A DNA stretch of 64,000 nt, from contig CM057342.1 of NCBI GenBank assembly GCA_030015575.1, forward strand, positions 263,152,867-263,216,866, written 5' to 3'. Below the pieces are notes generated by a model. It searched no databases and was not told the origin of the DNA. It saw only the letters and a list, made by a program, of their open reading frames with translations. The stretch is from Agapanthus africanus (taxonomy: Eukaryota; Streptophyta; Magnoliopsida; Asparagales; Amaryllidaceae). Shown in pieces: positions 12,996 through 24,005 of this stretch (positions are counted from its first letter, which is position 1; each line of letters starts with the position of its first letter). A program made the translations under genes and the position numbers.

Positions 12996-15156
12996 TGCAG
13001 GGTTGCTATGCACGCGCACAGGGTCTACGAGGCATCAACCATGCCCGATTAAAATTTTAGCCATGCCGAACAACCCGAAGCCGGATCTTTAAACTAGGGT
13101 TTAGGCGAAAAGTAGCATGTTAAACACTTTAACACTAAGTGAGAGGGTTTACAACCTTTGTAGATCCGGTCGTTCACTTTTAAATCTCCGTGTTGAAGTC
13201 CCTTCGCTGCGATCATCATGTTCCGGACTCTCGAGAGGTTCCACGAAGAGAAAGATGCAGTCTTGCTTCCGATCTTCGATACAAAGATGATCTACCTTGA
13301 AGTTTCGTTAACACAAGCTAACACTCATAATATGAAGTGAACACCCTCATCTAAATGGCAAGGATAGATGAGGATGATGAATTAGGATTATTGCTCGCAT
13401 TTGTTTTCTATTTCTCACTCATTTTCCATCACAAATAAAAAGCAAGAAAGCTTTGCAAAAGGAGGAGGAAGAAGAAGAATAGTGATCCATTTCTTTTGTG
13501 ATGAATAATGAAAAGATTAATATGATGAATAATGCAACCATGGTTGACTAAACCATTGTAGAGAATTAAACAAGGGCTAGGGTTTGGATTGGGTTAAGAG
13601 TGAGTCACACAAAAATATCAAGACAAATATCTTTATCATGACAAAAAGAAACCTTCTAGAATATACTAGAAGTCTTAACCCTAATCCAAACCCTAATCAT
13701 GTTTAAACTTCACTAAACATGTTGCATTAATTATCATATCATGTTACAATATTATATATCACATATATAATATTTATTGTAACAAAATAAAATAATACAA
13801 TTAACATATATCGCATATATATCAATATATTACCCGAGTGAGAAAAAGAATCTTTTAGTGAGTTAATATTAGTTAATGTAATTTAATATATCATATATAT
13901 TATTAAACATTAAATTATCGAATCAACACTTGATCCGACAATCCGGCTATATCGCATATAACCGACTAATATTTATCCATACAGATTCATCGAATCAATA
14001 CTTGATCCGATGACCCGGCTGATATCAAATATCGCGAGAATAGAATACGGTATCTCATATCGTATTATCCTCGGTCCCGCACATATCACATATGTGCCCC
14101 TACTCCGTTTTGCCTGAGTCAAGAAACCTCTGTGTAGGACTCTAAAGAATCGTCAATACGCCGGCAGTAGGTGATGATCATATCAAACACCCAAAAGCTG
14201 CAAGCGGTCAGCTAAACGTAACAGCTACCCAGGTATTGAGCACTCAGAAGATCAATAAGCAAGCCTGTACATTCTCCTGTGAATCCAAACAGTAACACTC
14301 CCGTACAGTCCGGTCTCGTCGTCTGATATGTTGCATATCTCGCCTAGGGGTGGTAAACGTCAGACCCCAGTAGCTCGATAAGTCGTGTCGATATGAGGTC
14401 TATAACAATTCGAGAAACTACTGATAACACTTACCAGTAAATCTCAGCAACCCTGGCCAGGGATTTCCGGTTATAACACAGCACAACATCAACTCCCTAT
14501 ACCGGGAATGACGAATCCCCTCCTATCGCTCATTGCCTCCATGTGATTCGGGACTGTACCCAAAAGCCACCTTTTTACACGCCCTCTTAGACGTGGTATG
14601 ATGTAAATCAAAGCACAGTGGGAATCACACAAGACTCTATGACGATCTCGGGTCAACAGACTACTCTGTACCAGTGTCACTGGAGAACTGCCATCTGACG
14701 TGAGGTATAATACCATCTGGGAGTTCTTGGCGAGTCCGTCCAGTGTACCCAGTCTCTACTGAGCACCCGTACACCATCCTTGATGTCAAACACCAATGGA
14801 TATGGGATCATCCATCTCCCATCATATGGGTCAAGATGCGTATACGCTAGTCTACTCTGGTGTATCGATGCCCTGTCTCGATACACCCTCGACTAGGAAC
14901 AGTTATAGGATGTACTCGTCGACTACCGTGGCCCCACTAGTATGATCTCATCATAGTTCCAGTAGTCGAGTACATATCCTAAGGGCTTTATCAACATGTA
15001 ACATAGAGACAATCAGAGTACATGTTAAGATAAAGTACAACCAGATAGCATACTATCATGTCGAGCAAGAAAGTCCTCCCTATATATGTCCAAGCATCCA
15101 TAACAATATACATCGTATGTACAATAATGGCCTCTAGGGCATACATATAACTAACA
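12996..15156 (-). mobile_element. Copia LTR (2161 bp), reverse orientation
   Basis: Begins TGCAGGGTTGC and ends TAACTAACA on the plus strand. It is collinear with the LTR at 7515-9678. Its right edge meets a different element, the extra ORF of a Tat-lineage element starting at 15157, so this is a true insertion boundary. The flanking pentamer on the right is tcagg. The matching left flank was not found, as expected if the left end has been rearranged. Confidence 0.85.
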
Positions 15157-16649
15157 TCAGGCAGTCTAACGCCCTAGAGGCCGAGGTAGTGTCGCAATAG
15201 GAGACGATACAGCGGGCCAATATCCTGCTTTCTGAGTGGGCTTTAAGCTGGGCGGGACTCATCCCCACGCGCTTCGAGGGTAAGTTAGGAATTCACCGAT
15301 TTAGTTAGACTTGACATGATATTTTCGTTCCTATTGCTGACCTTTTTCTTCCATGTTCTTCTGTGGAGCCAATGGATCGTTTGAAGATCATGGCTGTCAT
15401 GACTGCCAAGGCGTTGGGGAGGAAAGACGGCGGCGCTAGCTCGTCCAGACCCGCACTGAGCATGGTCCCCTGGCAATCCCCTTCTGCCAAGATCCCCGTA
15501 ACCCCTCCCGTCCTGGAGGAACGCCATAGCGGAGGGCAGAAGCATGCCCAGGATCCAGCGCCCCAGGACAGAACATAAGTGCTATCCTCTACCGAGTCTC
15601 TGCTCAAGAGGCAGAAGAGAGTGGTTTCCCGGCTACCTCTGGCCGGGATACAGGTGCAGGAAGGCGACTTCTGCATCGAGGTGCCTTCGGGGCTCTCCGT
15701 GGCCGACAGCTTACTGGCAGACATAGAGAAGACAGTGGGGGCCAAGATTCCCAGAGGCACCATGAAGGCCCAAGTGGCGGTGATAGCTCAGGAAACTGTT
15801 CAAGTTGGTAATTCTCCAAAAGTTCCCAAATGTTTTTTTCTGTTTAGCTTCTAAAAATAGTTCATGCTTTTCCGCAGGTCCTCCAGCATTGCACCCTTCT
15901 TGCCGCTATGGAGGCCGAGGAGGTGGCTCCGGCGATAAAAAGGCTAGAGAGTCTTCCTCGCATAAGGAAGAGCTCATTGCCAAGCAGAAAGAGGTGGAAG
16001 ACAAGGCGGCCTCCCTAAACTTGAGGTTGGTCGCGGAGGGCCTGACGGTCGCAAAGCTAAAAGAGTTTCACCGGCTCCTGACCGAATCCAACCGGGCTAT
16101 CCAAGCTAAGATGGAGAAGGTCAACGGGCTCTATGACGCCATGAAGAGGCAGAGGGAATCGTTCAAGAGGGATACCCGGGCGGTCCAGAAAGCGGTGAAG
16201 CATACCGAGGGCAGGGCGGAAAAAGCCGTGGAGGAGTACAAGGCTTCCGACTAATTCTACGTCGACCTTGCCGACTCTGCGTCCGTCGGATGCACAACGC
16301 CCTCGACGCCATCAAGGAAGATATGCCTGGGTTTGATGACCAGGAGCTTCGTGCAAGGTATCCTCTTGCCAAGGAAGTTCCCCAGGGTGGCAGCGCAAAG
16401 CCGGCGGGAGGAGGCGAGACCCCAGACGGAAGCGCTAAGCTTGTGGTCATAATCGAGGCTCCCGGTGGAGGCGTCGAACAAGAGGACGGCGGGGAAGTCC
16501 CGGTCGTGAAGGCAGTTTGAAGCCGTCGCCGGTCTCATTCTCTATTTTTCCATTTTTTTATTTGTAGCCTCCGGGCATTTTGTAAAGTTGAGGAGCTCAT
16601 AATACCTTGTATATAATTTGAAATATTAATAAAGTATTTTTATCTCGTC
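15157..16649 (+). pseudogene. 3' half of a Tat-element extra ORF (putative gypsy-type transposon protein)
   Basis: This piece of an intron-containing ORF is cut on the left by the copia LTR. Candidate introns are about 15278-15360 (donor GGTAAGT) and about 15805-15878 (acceptor TTCCGCAG). The open pieces read a basic region (15363-15578), a segment with LPLAGIQVQEGDFCIEV (15579-15854), a long charged coiled coil (about 15940-16254, EELIAKQKEVEDKAASLNLR) and a C-terminal tail (16290-16520, FDDQELRARYPLAKEVPQ). An in-frame stop at 15576, another at 16252 and a frame change near 16281 make it non-functional. The layout (coiled-coil end, poly(A) signal, then tandem repeats) matches 53619-55709. 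The family assignment is an inference. Confidence 0.6.
16628..16633 (+). terminator. Poly(A) signal AATAAA
   Basis: AATAAA in an AT-rich stretch about 110 bp after the last readable codon of the broken ORF. It is comparable to the signal at 54423 behind the other extra ORF. Confidence 0.5.
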
Positions 16650-16682
16650 TTTGATGTGCCCGGCTGTAATGCTTCCGTTCCT

Positions 16683-16992
16683 ATTTATTTACAAGTGTGG
16701 GTAGATCGATGTCCCTTCTCCCTCCGGAGTCAAGGTGACGGGGGACAGGCGAACACTAAGTATTAATTCCAAGCATAAATAGATCGGTGTCCCTCCTCCC
16801 CTGGAGTCGAGGTGACGTGGGACAGGCGAACACTAAGTATTAATTCCAAGACCAAATAGATCGGTGTCGCTCTTCCCCCCGGAGTCGAGGTGACGTGGGA
16901 CAGGCGAACACCAAGTATTAATTCCAAGCACAAACAGATCAGTGTCCCTCTTCCTCCCGGAGTCGAGGTGACGTGGGACAAGCAAACACCAA
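16683..16992. repeat. Tandem repeat, about 78-bp unit, about 4 copies
   Basis: Each unit contains gtgtccctc, a variable pyrimidine run, ggagtcgaggtgacgtggga, caggcgaacac and a constant taagtattaattccaag. Units drift by a few bases. The array lies directly downstream of the broken ORF's poly(A) signal, as repeats do in the other Tat element. Confidence 0.8.
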
Positions 16993-17399
16993 ATATGAAC
17001 TCAGATCTGAGTGTGGCCGGGTAGGAAGCTGCCCACTGTGGATGGGCCGAGTAGGAAGCTACTCGGCCGCCTCATGGTGAGGGCCGAGCATCACAGCATA
17101 GCCGGGCAGGAAGCTGCTCGCTGCGGATGGTCCAAGCAAGAAGCTACTCAGCCACCTCGTGGTGAGAGCTTTGGATCCACAACGTAGCCGGGCAGGAAGA
17201 TGCCCGCTGCGGATGGGCCGAGCAGGAAGCTACTCGGCCGCCTCGTGGTAAAGACTTTGGATCCACAGTGTAGTCGGGCAGGAAGCTGCCCGCTGCGGAT
17301 GGGCTGAGCAGGAAGCTACTCGGCCGCCTCATGGTGAGGGCTTTAGATCCACAGCGTAGCCGGGTAGGAAGCTGCCCGCTGCGGATGGGTCGAGTAGGA
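16993..17399. repeat. Tandem repeat of paired hairpins with gaag loops, about 5 copies
   Basis: The unit is about 85 bp and holds two hairpins with the same loop, gaag, but different arms: CGGGCAG with CTGCCCG, and GCCGAGTAG with CTACTCGGC. They alternate through the array (for example near 17030-17070, 17100-17160 and 17190-17240), followed by a spacer like cctcgtggtgagggctttgg. The array breaks off near 17399, where a different element begins. Confidence 0.8.
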
Positions 17400-17839
17400 T
17401 TTGAGCAACTTAAATGAGTTATATTATTGTAATTATGAACTGCAGCATAGTTACAATGCGGTACTCTACTTGGGTGAATTAGAATTCTGCCTTTGATCCT
17501 CTTTCCTTTTAATTTAGTTATGTTTTAGCGTATATCATCGAACCATATTTTCTTTGTTAGCTTATATCCCTTTCCTGATTTTTATTCGATTATCATTTTT
17601 ATCTTTGTACCATTATTGACAATCCAATTCTAATTTACATTTCTTCTATTTGATTGCATGCTCGCGGCTTTCTTAAAAACTATTCTTGCATCCATTCGTT
17701 CTTTCAAACATTTTTTTCTGGCATTTTCAATACCATATCAGTAGTTCTTTTCACCACCACTGTAATCAAATTTTTCTTGAATATGTTACAACTTCCTTCT
17801 ATAAATTTCGAGGACGAAATTTTTATATGGAGGGTAGAA
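17400..17839 (+). pseudogene. Tail of a gypsy element before its 3' LTR
   Basis: No long ORF is readable. The last part codes a short residue of a polyprotein tail (NFEDEIFIW near 17800-17830) followed by a purine-rich tract (tggagggtagaa) that meets the LTR at 17840. This tail and tract are typical of Tekay/Del-type chromoviruses, which is established knowledge. The upstream part (17400-17780) is T-rich and I cannot assign it further. Confidence 0.5.
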
Positions 17840-17951
17840 TGTAACGACTCTGAATTTTCTGTACAAAATTTTTCTTCTTAAACTACAGAAAGGAGTTTGC
17901 AAGCCTGAACACAATTTAAAAGTTATTCTTGTTTAAGAACAGCAAGAAATA

Positions 17952-18025
17952 ACTTGTAGCTCACTAGTAAAGCTCTTGCACTGTTGTGACATAGCCCATG
18001 TGTTCGAATCCCATCAGTCACATAT
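17952..18025 (+). other. tRNA-like segment with Pol III A and B box matches
   Basis: TAGCTCACTAGTAAAGC (17957-17973) resembles a tRNA D-arm/A box, and GTTCGAATCCC (18002-18012) matches a B box and T-loop. They are spaced as in a tRNA. The acceptor stem does not close convincingly and the anticodon arm is poor, so this is a tRNA-derived or tRNA-mimicking piece in the LTR, not a functional tRNA gene. Confidence 0.5.
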
Positions 18026-18393
18026 TATTTTTCCTGAATTTTCTTTTAAACTTTTTGGAAGCCCAAAAGTTTACACGTGCAATACACGTAAAAATGAACA
18101 GTCAGGAAAAACAAACATGTGTAAAATGTTGTATGTACTGAAGAGGACACGTGGTACAAATCCAATGGCCCAACTCCACATTTAGACTGGTGAGATCGGG
18201 CATACGGCCGGCGGTGATGGTAAGTCCTTAGGGAAAGGTCCTCGTGTTTTGCACACAAAACCTTTGGCCTACCCCCATTACCCCTGCACTATTTGTTTTC
18301 TCTGCAATTTAATAGAGAACTCAATTTCCCAATTAATTAAATTTTAAATGTATTTTAATTCATTATTTCAATTCCAAAACCCTAATTCTACAC

Positions 18394-18401
18394 TATAAAT
18401 A
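18394..18401 (+). promoter_or_regulatory. TATA box in gypsy LTR
   Basis: TATAAATA, followed about 30 bp later by a C/T-rich stretch suited to a start site. It is the only clear TATA match in the central part of this LTR. Confidence 0.5.
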
Positions 18402-20683
18402 CAACCTCATACCCTAGTCCCTTCTCATTCTGAAACCCCTAACCAAAATTATCAAATTTTTCTAACTACAAGTGGAGTACAGGCGGAGTTAGCCCAAGGT
18501 AAAATTCCGGTGAGGATCTACGCAAGTTCCGGCGACCCCACGATACCACGAAGGCTACCACCTCTCTCTTCTACCTCTCATCTCTCTTTATAGCTAGTAA
18601 GTTCCACCCCCCTTCTTCTCCTTCTACATAAAATGTCTTTTTTTATAAAACATGTCGGAAGTGGAGTTAACACCGACATCTTCTTTGAAAAACCTTATAA
18701 ATTTCACTTTTCTTACATTTTCTTCATGTTTATTCCTACACTATACTTATTAATCATGAAAATTAATAATTAAAAACAATCTTCACCTTAAAATGTCATG
18801 TTATATAATTTTAACCTAGCTTTTACATGAAAATACCATGAACTTCATATATTTATATTTTAGTTCTTTTGATAACTATTACCTCTAGAAAACTTCATAG
18901 GGTAATGACCCACCCCTCACATACACACATATTGACATAGCACGATACTATTGAAAATCTATTATTGTGGCGATTACAACTTTTCATTAAAATACCATGA
19001 ACTATAAAAACCCGGTTTTTTAGAATTGTATTTCAAACTATTTGCGATTATGCCTCTACAACCCATTTTGGGGAACCCGCTATTGAATAGTGCGGATTAT
19101 CGTACATTCTCGGGCTAGTAGAGCGAGATGCAGACCTCCTTACGGAGCATTCGGTCTCGAAAGATTTTTAATACGATTTTTAAGAAAAATGAGATTTTCT
19201 AATTAATAATAAAATTATTTTTTTTATAAATATATAAATATTATTAAACCACATATTTTCAAGTTATAATAAAATTCCATGTTTTTCTAAAAATAAAAGA
19301 ATGACAGGTTTCACTAATCAAGTATCAATACAAGACAAGTATTATACTTAAATGCCATGAACTATTCAAGCTAAATTAATATTCACTAAAATACCTCAAA
19401 TCTGAAAAGTTACATCCATGAAAACCCTAAAGAACATAAATAATTACTCGAGATTTATTTTGAAAGTATATAAAATATTTTTTATAAAACCCCCTCGAGT
19501 TATATAAAATTATAATTAAAGACTTTAGTAAATATGAGTTTAAGCGGGATCAATTCTCTTGAGCCTCAGGGAGCCGGCAAGAAGTGAGTGCTTGCCTATT
19601 TAAGATAGAAAAACTTAACGGTGTTATCAATGGTAATTGTCTTGGAAAAAGACACAAATCCTGCCGTCCATATGCAGCAGTTATTGCTAACACCCAAACC
19701 TAATTCAGGATCAAAATTCTGTTTAAAGTGTCTGACTGAGTCTAAGTCTAATCTGAATCTAATCCAACTAGAATCCAATCTAAGCATGAATCAAATTCAA
19801 CATGAATCCAAATTATAACAGGTATACTTGAACCCGAACCTGAATTCCAGAACAATACCAACATCTAAACATAACTTGACTTGACCGAACCATGACTATA
19901 TCTTGACTTGATTACCTGACTGCTTGTTTACATCCTGAACCTGTTTACATGAATAATTTGTATCCATGGTCTCGGCAAGTCTGATAACTACAAATAAATA
20001 CAATATATATTACGGGGTTTTAATGGGGGAGATTGGTACGGAAGGTATTAAAAGCGGCACGATGATGGACACAAAAAGACACCTACCTGAACATCCATGC
20101 CGTTGTCCCGTGGGTTTTGACTGGGCCTTGTACTTTCCTGTTCCCATCCACGAGATAGTTGGACTCCTCTCGTATACACTGATATATTCTATACCAAAGT
20201 ACAAACAACTACGTTAGCATAACAAACATATACTTGTATCAATTACCAGTTCTGTTCCCTTTATTTGAACTATTCCTATCTCTCTTTTGGGACTTACCGA
20301 ACGCTAGTTTGCTGACGACATTTCTGTTTCTTTTTTCTTTGGAATGTTCGTCAGGAGGACCCAACTCTCAGGAGACCGAGCCCAGCCAGGAGGACTTGGA
20401 TCAGTTCACAAAGGAGCCAAACTTTTAGCTTTTACTTGTACTTACCTTTTCATTTCTATTCCACTGTTTAGGCATTTCTTTTATCATTGTATATTTTCTT
20501 TTCAAATCAGTTGTAATGTAAAGAAAGAATGTTAATAAAAGGTATTGTTTAATTATTACATCTCTTGTTATTCTTGTGTATTCATTTATATTGCTTATTT
20601 ACACTTAACGTATTTATTTCTGAGTAAATACGTTGTGGCCCGGCGCGTCTATTTCCCCATACACTAGGAAGCAGGGCATGACA

Positions 20684-21754
20684 GAAAGGAGAACTGTAGT
20701 ATTCCTCGTCTTGTACATCGATGACATTCTCTTGATAGGAAATAACATTCCTATGCTGCAATCGGGAAAGCTGTTCATGTCACAAAAGTTTTCCATGAAA
20801 GACCTAGGTGAAGCTCCTATATTCTGGGGATTAAGAGCTACAAAGATAGATCCAAAAGAATGTTGGGACTTTCACAGTCCAAGTACATAAAGACCATACT
20901 AAAAAGATTCGGTATGGAAGATTCCAAGCGCGGTAATATACCCGCATTGCACGGAATCACTCTCTCCAAAAAGATGTCTCCCAAGACTGATGAGGAGAGG
21001 GTTCGCATGAGCACTATACCCTACGCTTCAGCGGTAGGATCTATAATGTATGCGATACTGTGTACCAGATCAGATGTAGCTTACGTGCTTAGTGTGGTGA
21101 GCCGGTATCAGTCGAACCCAGGTAAGAATCGTTGGACCGCTGTGAAGAACATTCTCAAGTACGTGAGAAGGAATAAGGAGATGTTCTTGGTTTATAGTAA
21201 TGGGGAACTCTAGGTCGAGTCTTTTACCGACTCAATCTTCCAGAGTGATAAGGATAACAACAAGTCTGTCTCGGGTTTTGTGTTTACCCTCAACGGAGGG
21301 ACGGTCTGTTGGAAGAGCTCCAAACAGAACACCGTCGTAGACTCGACAATAGAGGCTGAATACATTGCTGCAAACGATGCCGCAAAAGAAGCAGTCTGGA
21401 TGAAGAAGTTCATTACTGAACATGAAGTAGTTCCGTCCATTGTTGATCCAATACCTTTGTATTGCGATAACAATGGGGCTATGGCTTTAGCGAAGGAACC
21501 ATGGTCCCATCAGAAATCCAGACACATCTTGGGGTGGTATCACCTGACCAGGGAGATTGTAGATCGCCGGGAGATCGAGATTTGGAGAGTAGATACGAAA
21601 GACAACATGGCGGATCTATTTACCAAGGTCCTCCTTCAAGCGCAGTTCGAGCGTCTTTTTGAGATGTTGGGTATGCGATACGCCAACAACTGGCCCTAGA
21701 GCAAACGTTGGGTATTCGGTATGCCAATTATAGGCCCTAGTGCAAGTGGAAGAT
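20684..21754 (+). pseudogene. Copia RT C-terminus and RNase H, truncated
   Basis: Plus-strand end of a copia polyprotein. It begins with the RT motif LYIDDILLIGNN (about 20715), continues through SKYIKTILKRFGMEDSKRG (20880-20940) and IPYASAVGSIMYAILCTRSD (21015-21075), then RNase H (CWKSSKQNTVVDSTIEAEYI, LYCDNNGAMALAKEP) to a stop at 21697. Frame changes near 20850 and a stop at 21211 break it. A purine tract (gcaagtggaagat) leads into the LTR at 21755. The 5' part was removed or displaced by the gypsy LTR ending at 20683. Confidence 0.9.
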
Positions 21755-22890
21755 TGTTGGATATGTATGCCCTAGAGTCCGGTATTGTATAGGATGGAAT
21801 GGATATGTATATACAGGACAATCTTGCTCAGTTGTATATACTATATTTTTTGAGCTGTCTTTATCTTAATATGTGTATTTCTTTCTCTTGTTGCTTTATA
21901 TTTCTTACACATGTTGATAAATTCTCGATTCAGTAGTATACTATTATGGTTTGTCTTTATCTTAACATGTGCATATGTTATACTCGATATCACATATGGC
22001 TGATACATGTTGATAAAGCCCGTGGGATTTTGCTTGACTACTAGCGTTATGATGGCGATCATACTTGTGGGGGTTGGGTAGTCCATAAGCATATCCTTAA
22101 AGGTCCTAAGTCGCAGGAGTATCGAAACCGGGCATCGATATACCAGAGTAAACTTGTGTATACGTTTCTAGATCCCGACGAGGGGTGGTGGTTGGTCCCA
22201 CAGCCATTGGTGTAATCACCTAAGATTGTATACAGGTGCTCACTGGGGGTGAGTACACTAGATGGACTCACCGAGAACCTCTAGATGGTATTATACCGAT
22301 CGTAAGATAGCGGTTTTCAGGTGACATGAGTACATGTTAGTTTTTAGACCTGAGATCATCATTTGTCTCATATGAGTTCCCACTGTACATTGATCATTAT
22401 CCTACCATGGCTCTACTGAATCGTGCATACATGTTTTGGTTAGGTACAGTCCCGAGCTATATGGAGGCAGTGAGTGATTGTCAAGGATTCGTCCCTCCCG
22501 GTATTGAGAGTCAATATCATACTGTGTCCGGTTAGCCAGAACCATAAGACCTTGGCCAAGACAGTTGAAATTTACTGATGTTAGATCGGTAGTTTCTCGG
22601 GTCGGTCTTGAGCTAAATCGACATGACTTATCGGGTCGGTAGGGGTCTATCATTTACCACCCCTTAGACCCGGTATGCGATACTCTTAGATGAAGAGACT
22701 GGACTGTACGGAGATTGTTACGGATAGGCTCAGTAAGGGTACAGATGAGCTTGCTCGTCGGCCTTCTTTTCGACAAGTACCTAGATAGCCGTTACGTACA
22801 GTTAGTGCCGCTGACGTGCTTGTGGTTAAACTCACTGCCAGCGTACTGTCGAGTTTTTAGAGTCCCACACAGAAGGTTTTCCTGGTTCAG
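21755..22890 (+). mobile_element. Copia LTR, 3' part deleted
   Basis: Starts TGTTGGATATG after the purine tract and follows the LTR at 37413 as far as the block gtcccacacaga. It then changes without a normal LTR end into RT sequence at about 22890. About half of the expected LTR is present. The break lies in a short shared motif (ggagttgg occurs in the RT target), suggesting joining at microhomology. Confidence 0.8.
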
Positions 22891-24005
22891 GAGTTGGAAC
22901 ATCTGTTTTGATGAGACGGTCAAAAAATTCGATTTTATCAAAAATCCAGATGAACCATGTATTTATAGTAAGATTGTAGCGAGAACTGTAGGATTCCTCG
23001 TCTAGTACGCGGATAACATTCTCTTGATAGAAAATGGCATTCCTATACTACAATCAGTCAAAAGATTCTTATCACTAAGGTTTTCCATGATTGACCTGAG
23101 TAATGCCAACTACATTCTAGGGATCTAGATCTATCATGATAGATCAAAGAGGATGGTAGGACTTTCACAGTCAAGGTACATCAACACCATACTGAAAATA
23201 TTTAGTATGGACAATTCCAAGCACGATAGTCTACCGTCTTGTCACGGAATGACCCTCTCCAAAGAGATGTATCCCAAGACTGATTTGGAAAGGGCTCGCA
23301 TCACATCTGTACCCTATGCTTCTGCGGTAGGCTCTATAATGTATATGATGTTATGTACCAGACTAGATATTGCTTACGCACTAGCGTGGTAAGACGGTAT
23401 CAGTCGAACCCAGAGGAGAAGCACTGGATAGTATTAAAGAACATTCTCAAGAACCTGAGAATGACTAAGGAGATGTTCTTGGTGTATGGCAGAAAAGACC
23501 TCCAGATCGAGGCCTTTGCTGACTCCAGCTTCCAGAGTGATAAGAATGACTCCAAGTTCATGTCAGGTTATGTCTTTACCCTCAATAGAGGGGCGGTCTG
23601 TTGGAAGAGCTCCAAGCAGGACACAGTTGCAGACTCGACAATGGAAACGGAGTAGTTCGCTGCATGAGACGCCGCAAAAGAGGCAGTCTGGATGAGGATG
23701 TTCTTAACTGAATTTCAGGAGGTTCCTTCCATTGTTGATCCAATACTTTAGTATTGTGACAACAACGGTGCTATAGTTTTAGGGAAGGAACCCAGGTCAC
23801 ATCAGAGATCCAGACATATCTTGAGGAGGTACCACCTGATCAGGGAGATCGTTGATCCCCAGAAGATCGAGGTGAGGAGAGTAGATACGGAGAACAACAC
23901 TACAGATCCACTCACAGAGGCCATCACTCAGAATGAGTTCGACAGGCTATTCGAGATCTTAGGTCTGCGATATGCCAGTACATAACTTTAGTGCAAGTGG
24001 GAGAT
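22891..24005 (+). pseudogene. Second copia RT C-terminus and RNase H, decayed
   Basis: Begins inside RT (SWNICFDETVKKFDF at about 22893) and continues through a broken active-site region (stop at 23005 just before the equivalent of YMDD, now reading YADN), MDNSKHDSLPSCHGMTLSKE (23200-23260) and RNase H to about 23984. There are many stops, among them 23390 and 23653. It ends at a purine tract (gcaagtgggagat) before the LTR at 24006. It is closely related to 20684-21754 and 44540-45646, so one family supplied all three. Confidence 0.9.

Larger units (their letters stand above)
17840..20683 (+). mobile_element. Gypsy (Tekay-like) LTR, about 2.84 kb
   Basis: Starts TGTAACGACTCTG after a purine tract and ends GGGCATGACA, a TG...CA pair with the CATGACA end common in Tekay-like LTRs. 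It contains a TATA box (18394), a tRNA-like segment (17952-18025), long AT-rich tracts (18700-19500) and a polyadenylation-like AATAAA near 20532. It is followed directly by a copia RT fragment, so it broke into that copia element. The upstream internal region is largely missing, leaving the 3' end only. Confidence 0.75.

Noticed and set aside
15305..15763. 152-codon reverse-strand ORF
   Set aside because: Shadow of the GC-rich extra ORF on the forward strand.
17952..18025. Functional tRNA gene
   Set aside because: Only D-arm-like and T-arm-like parts are convincing. The acceptor stem and anticodon arm do not form.
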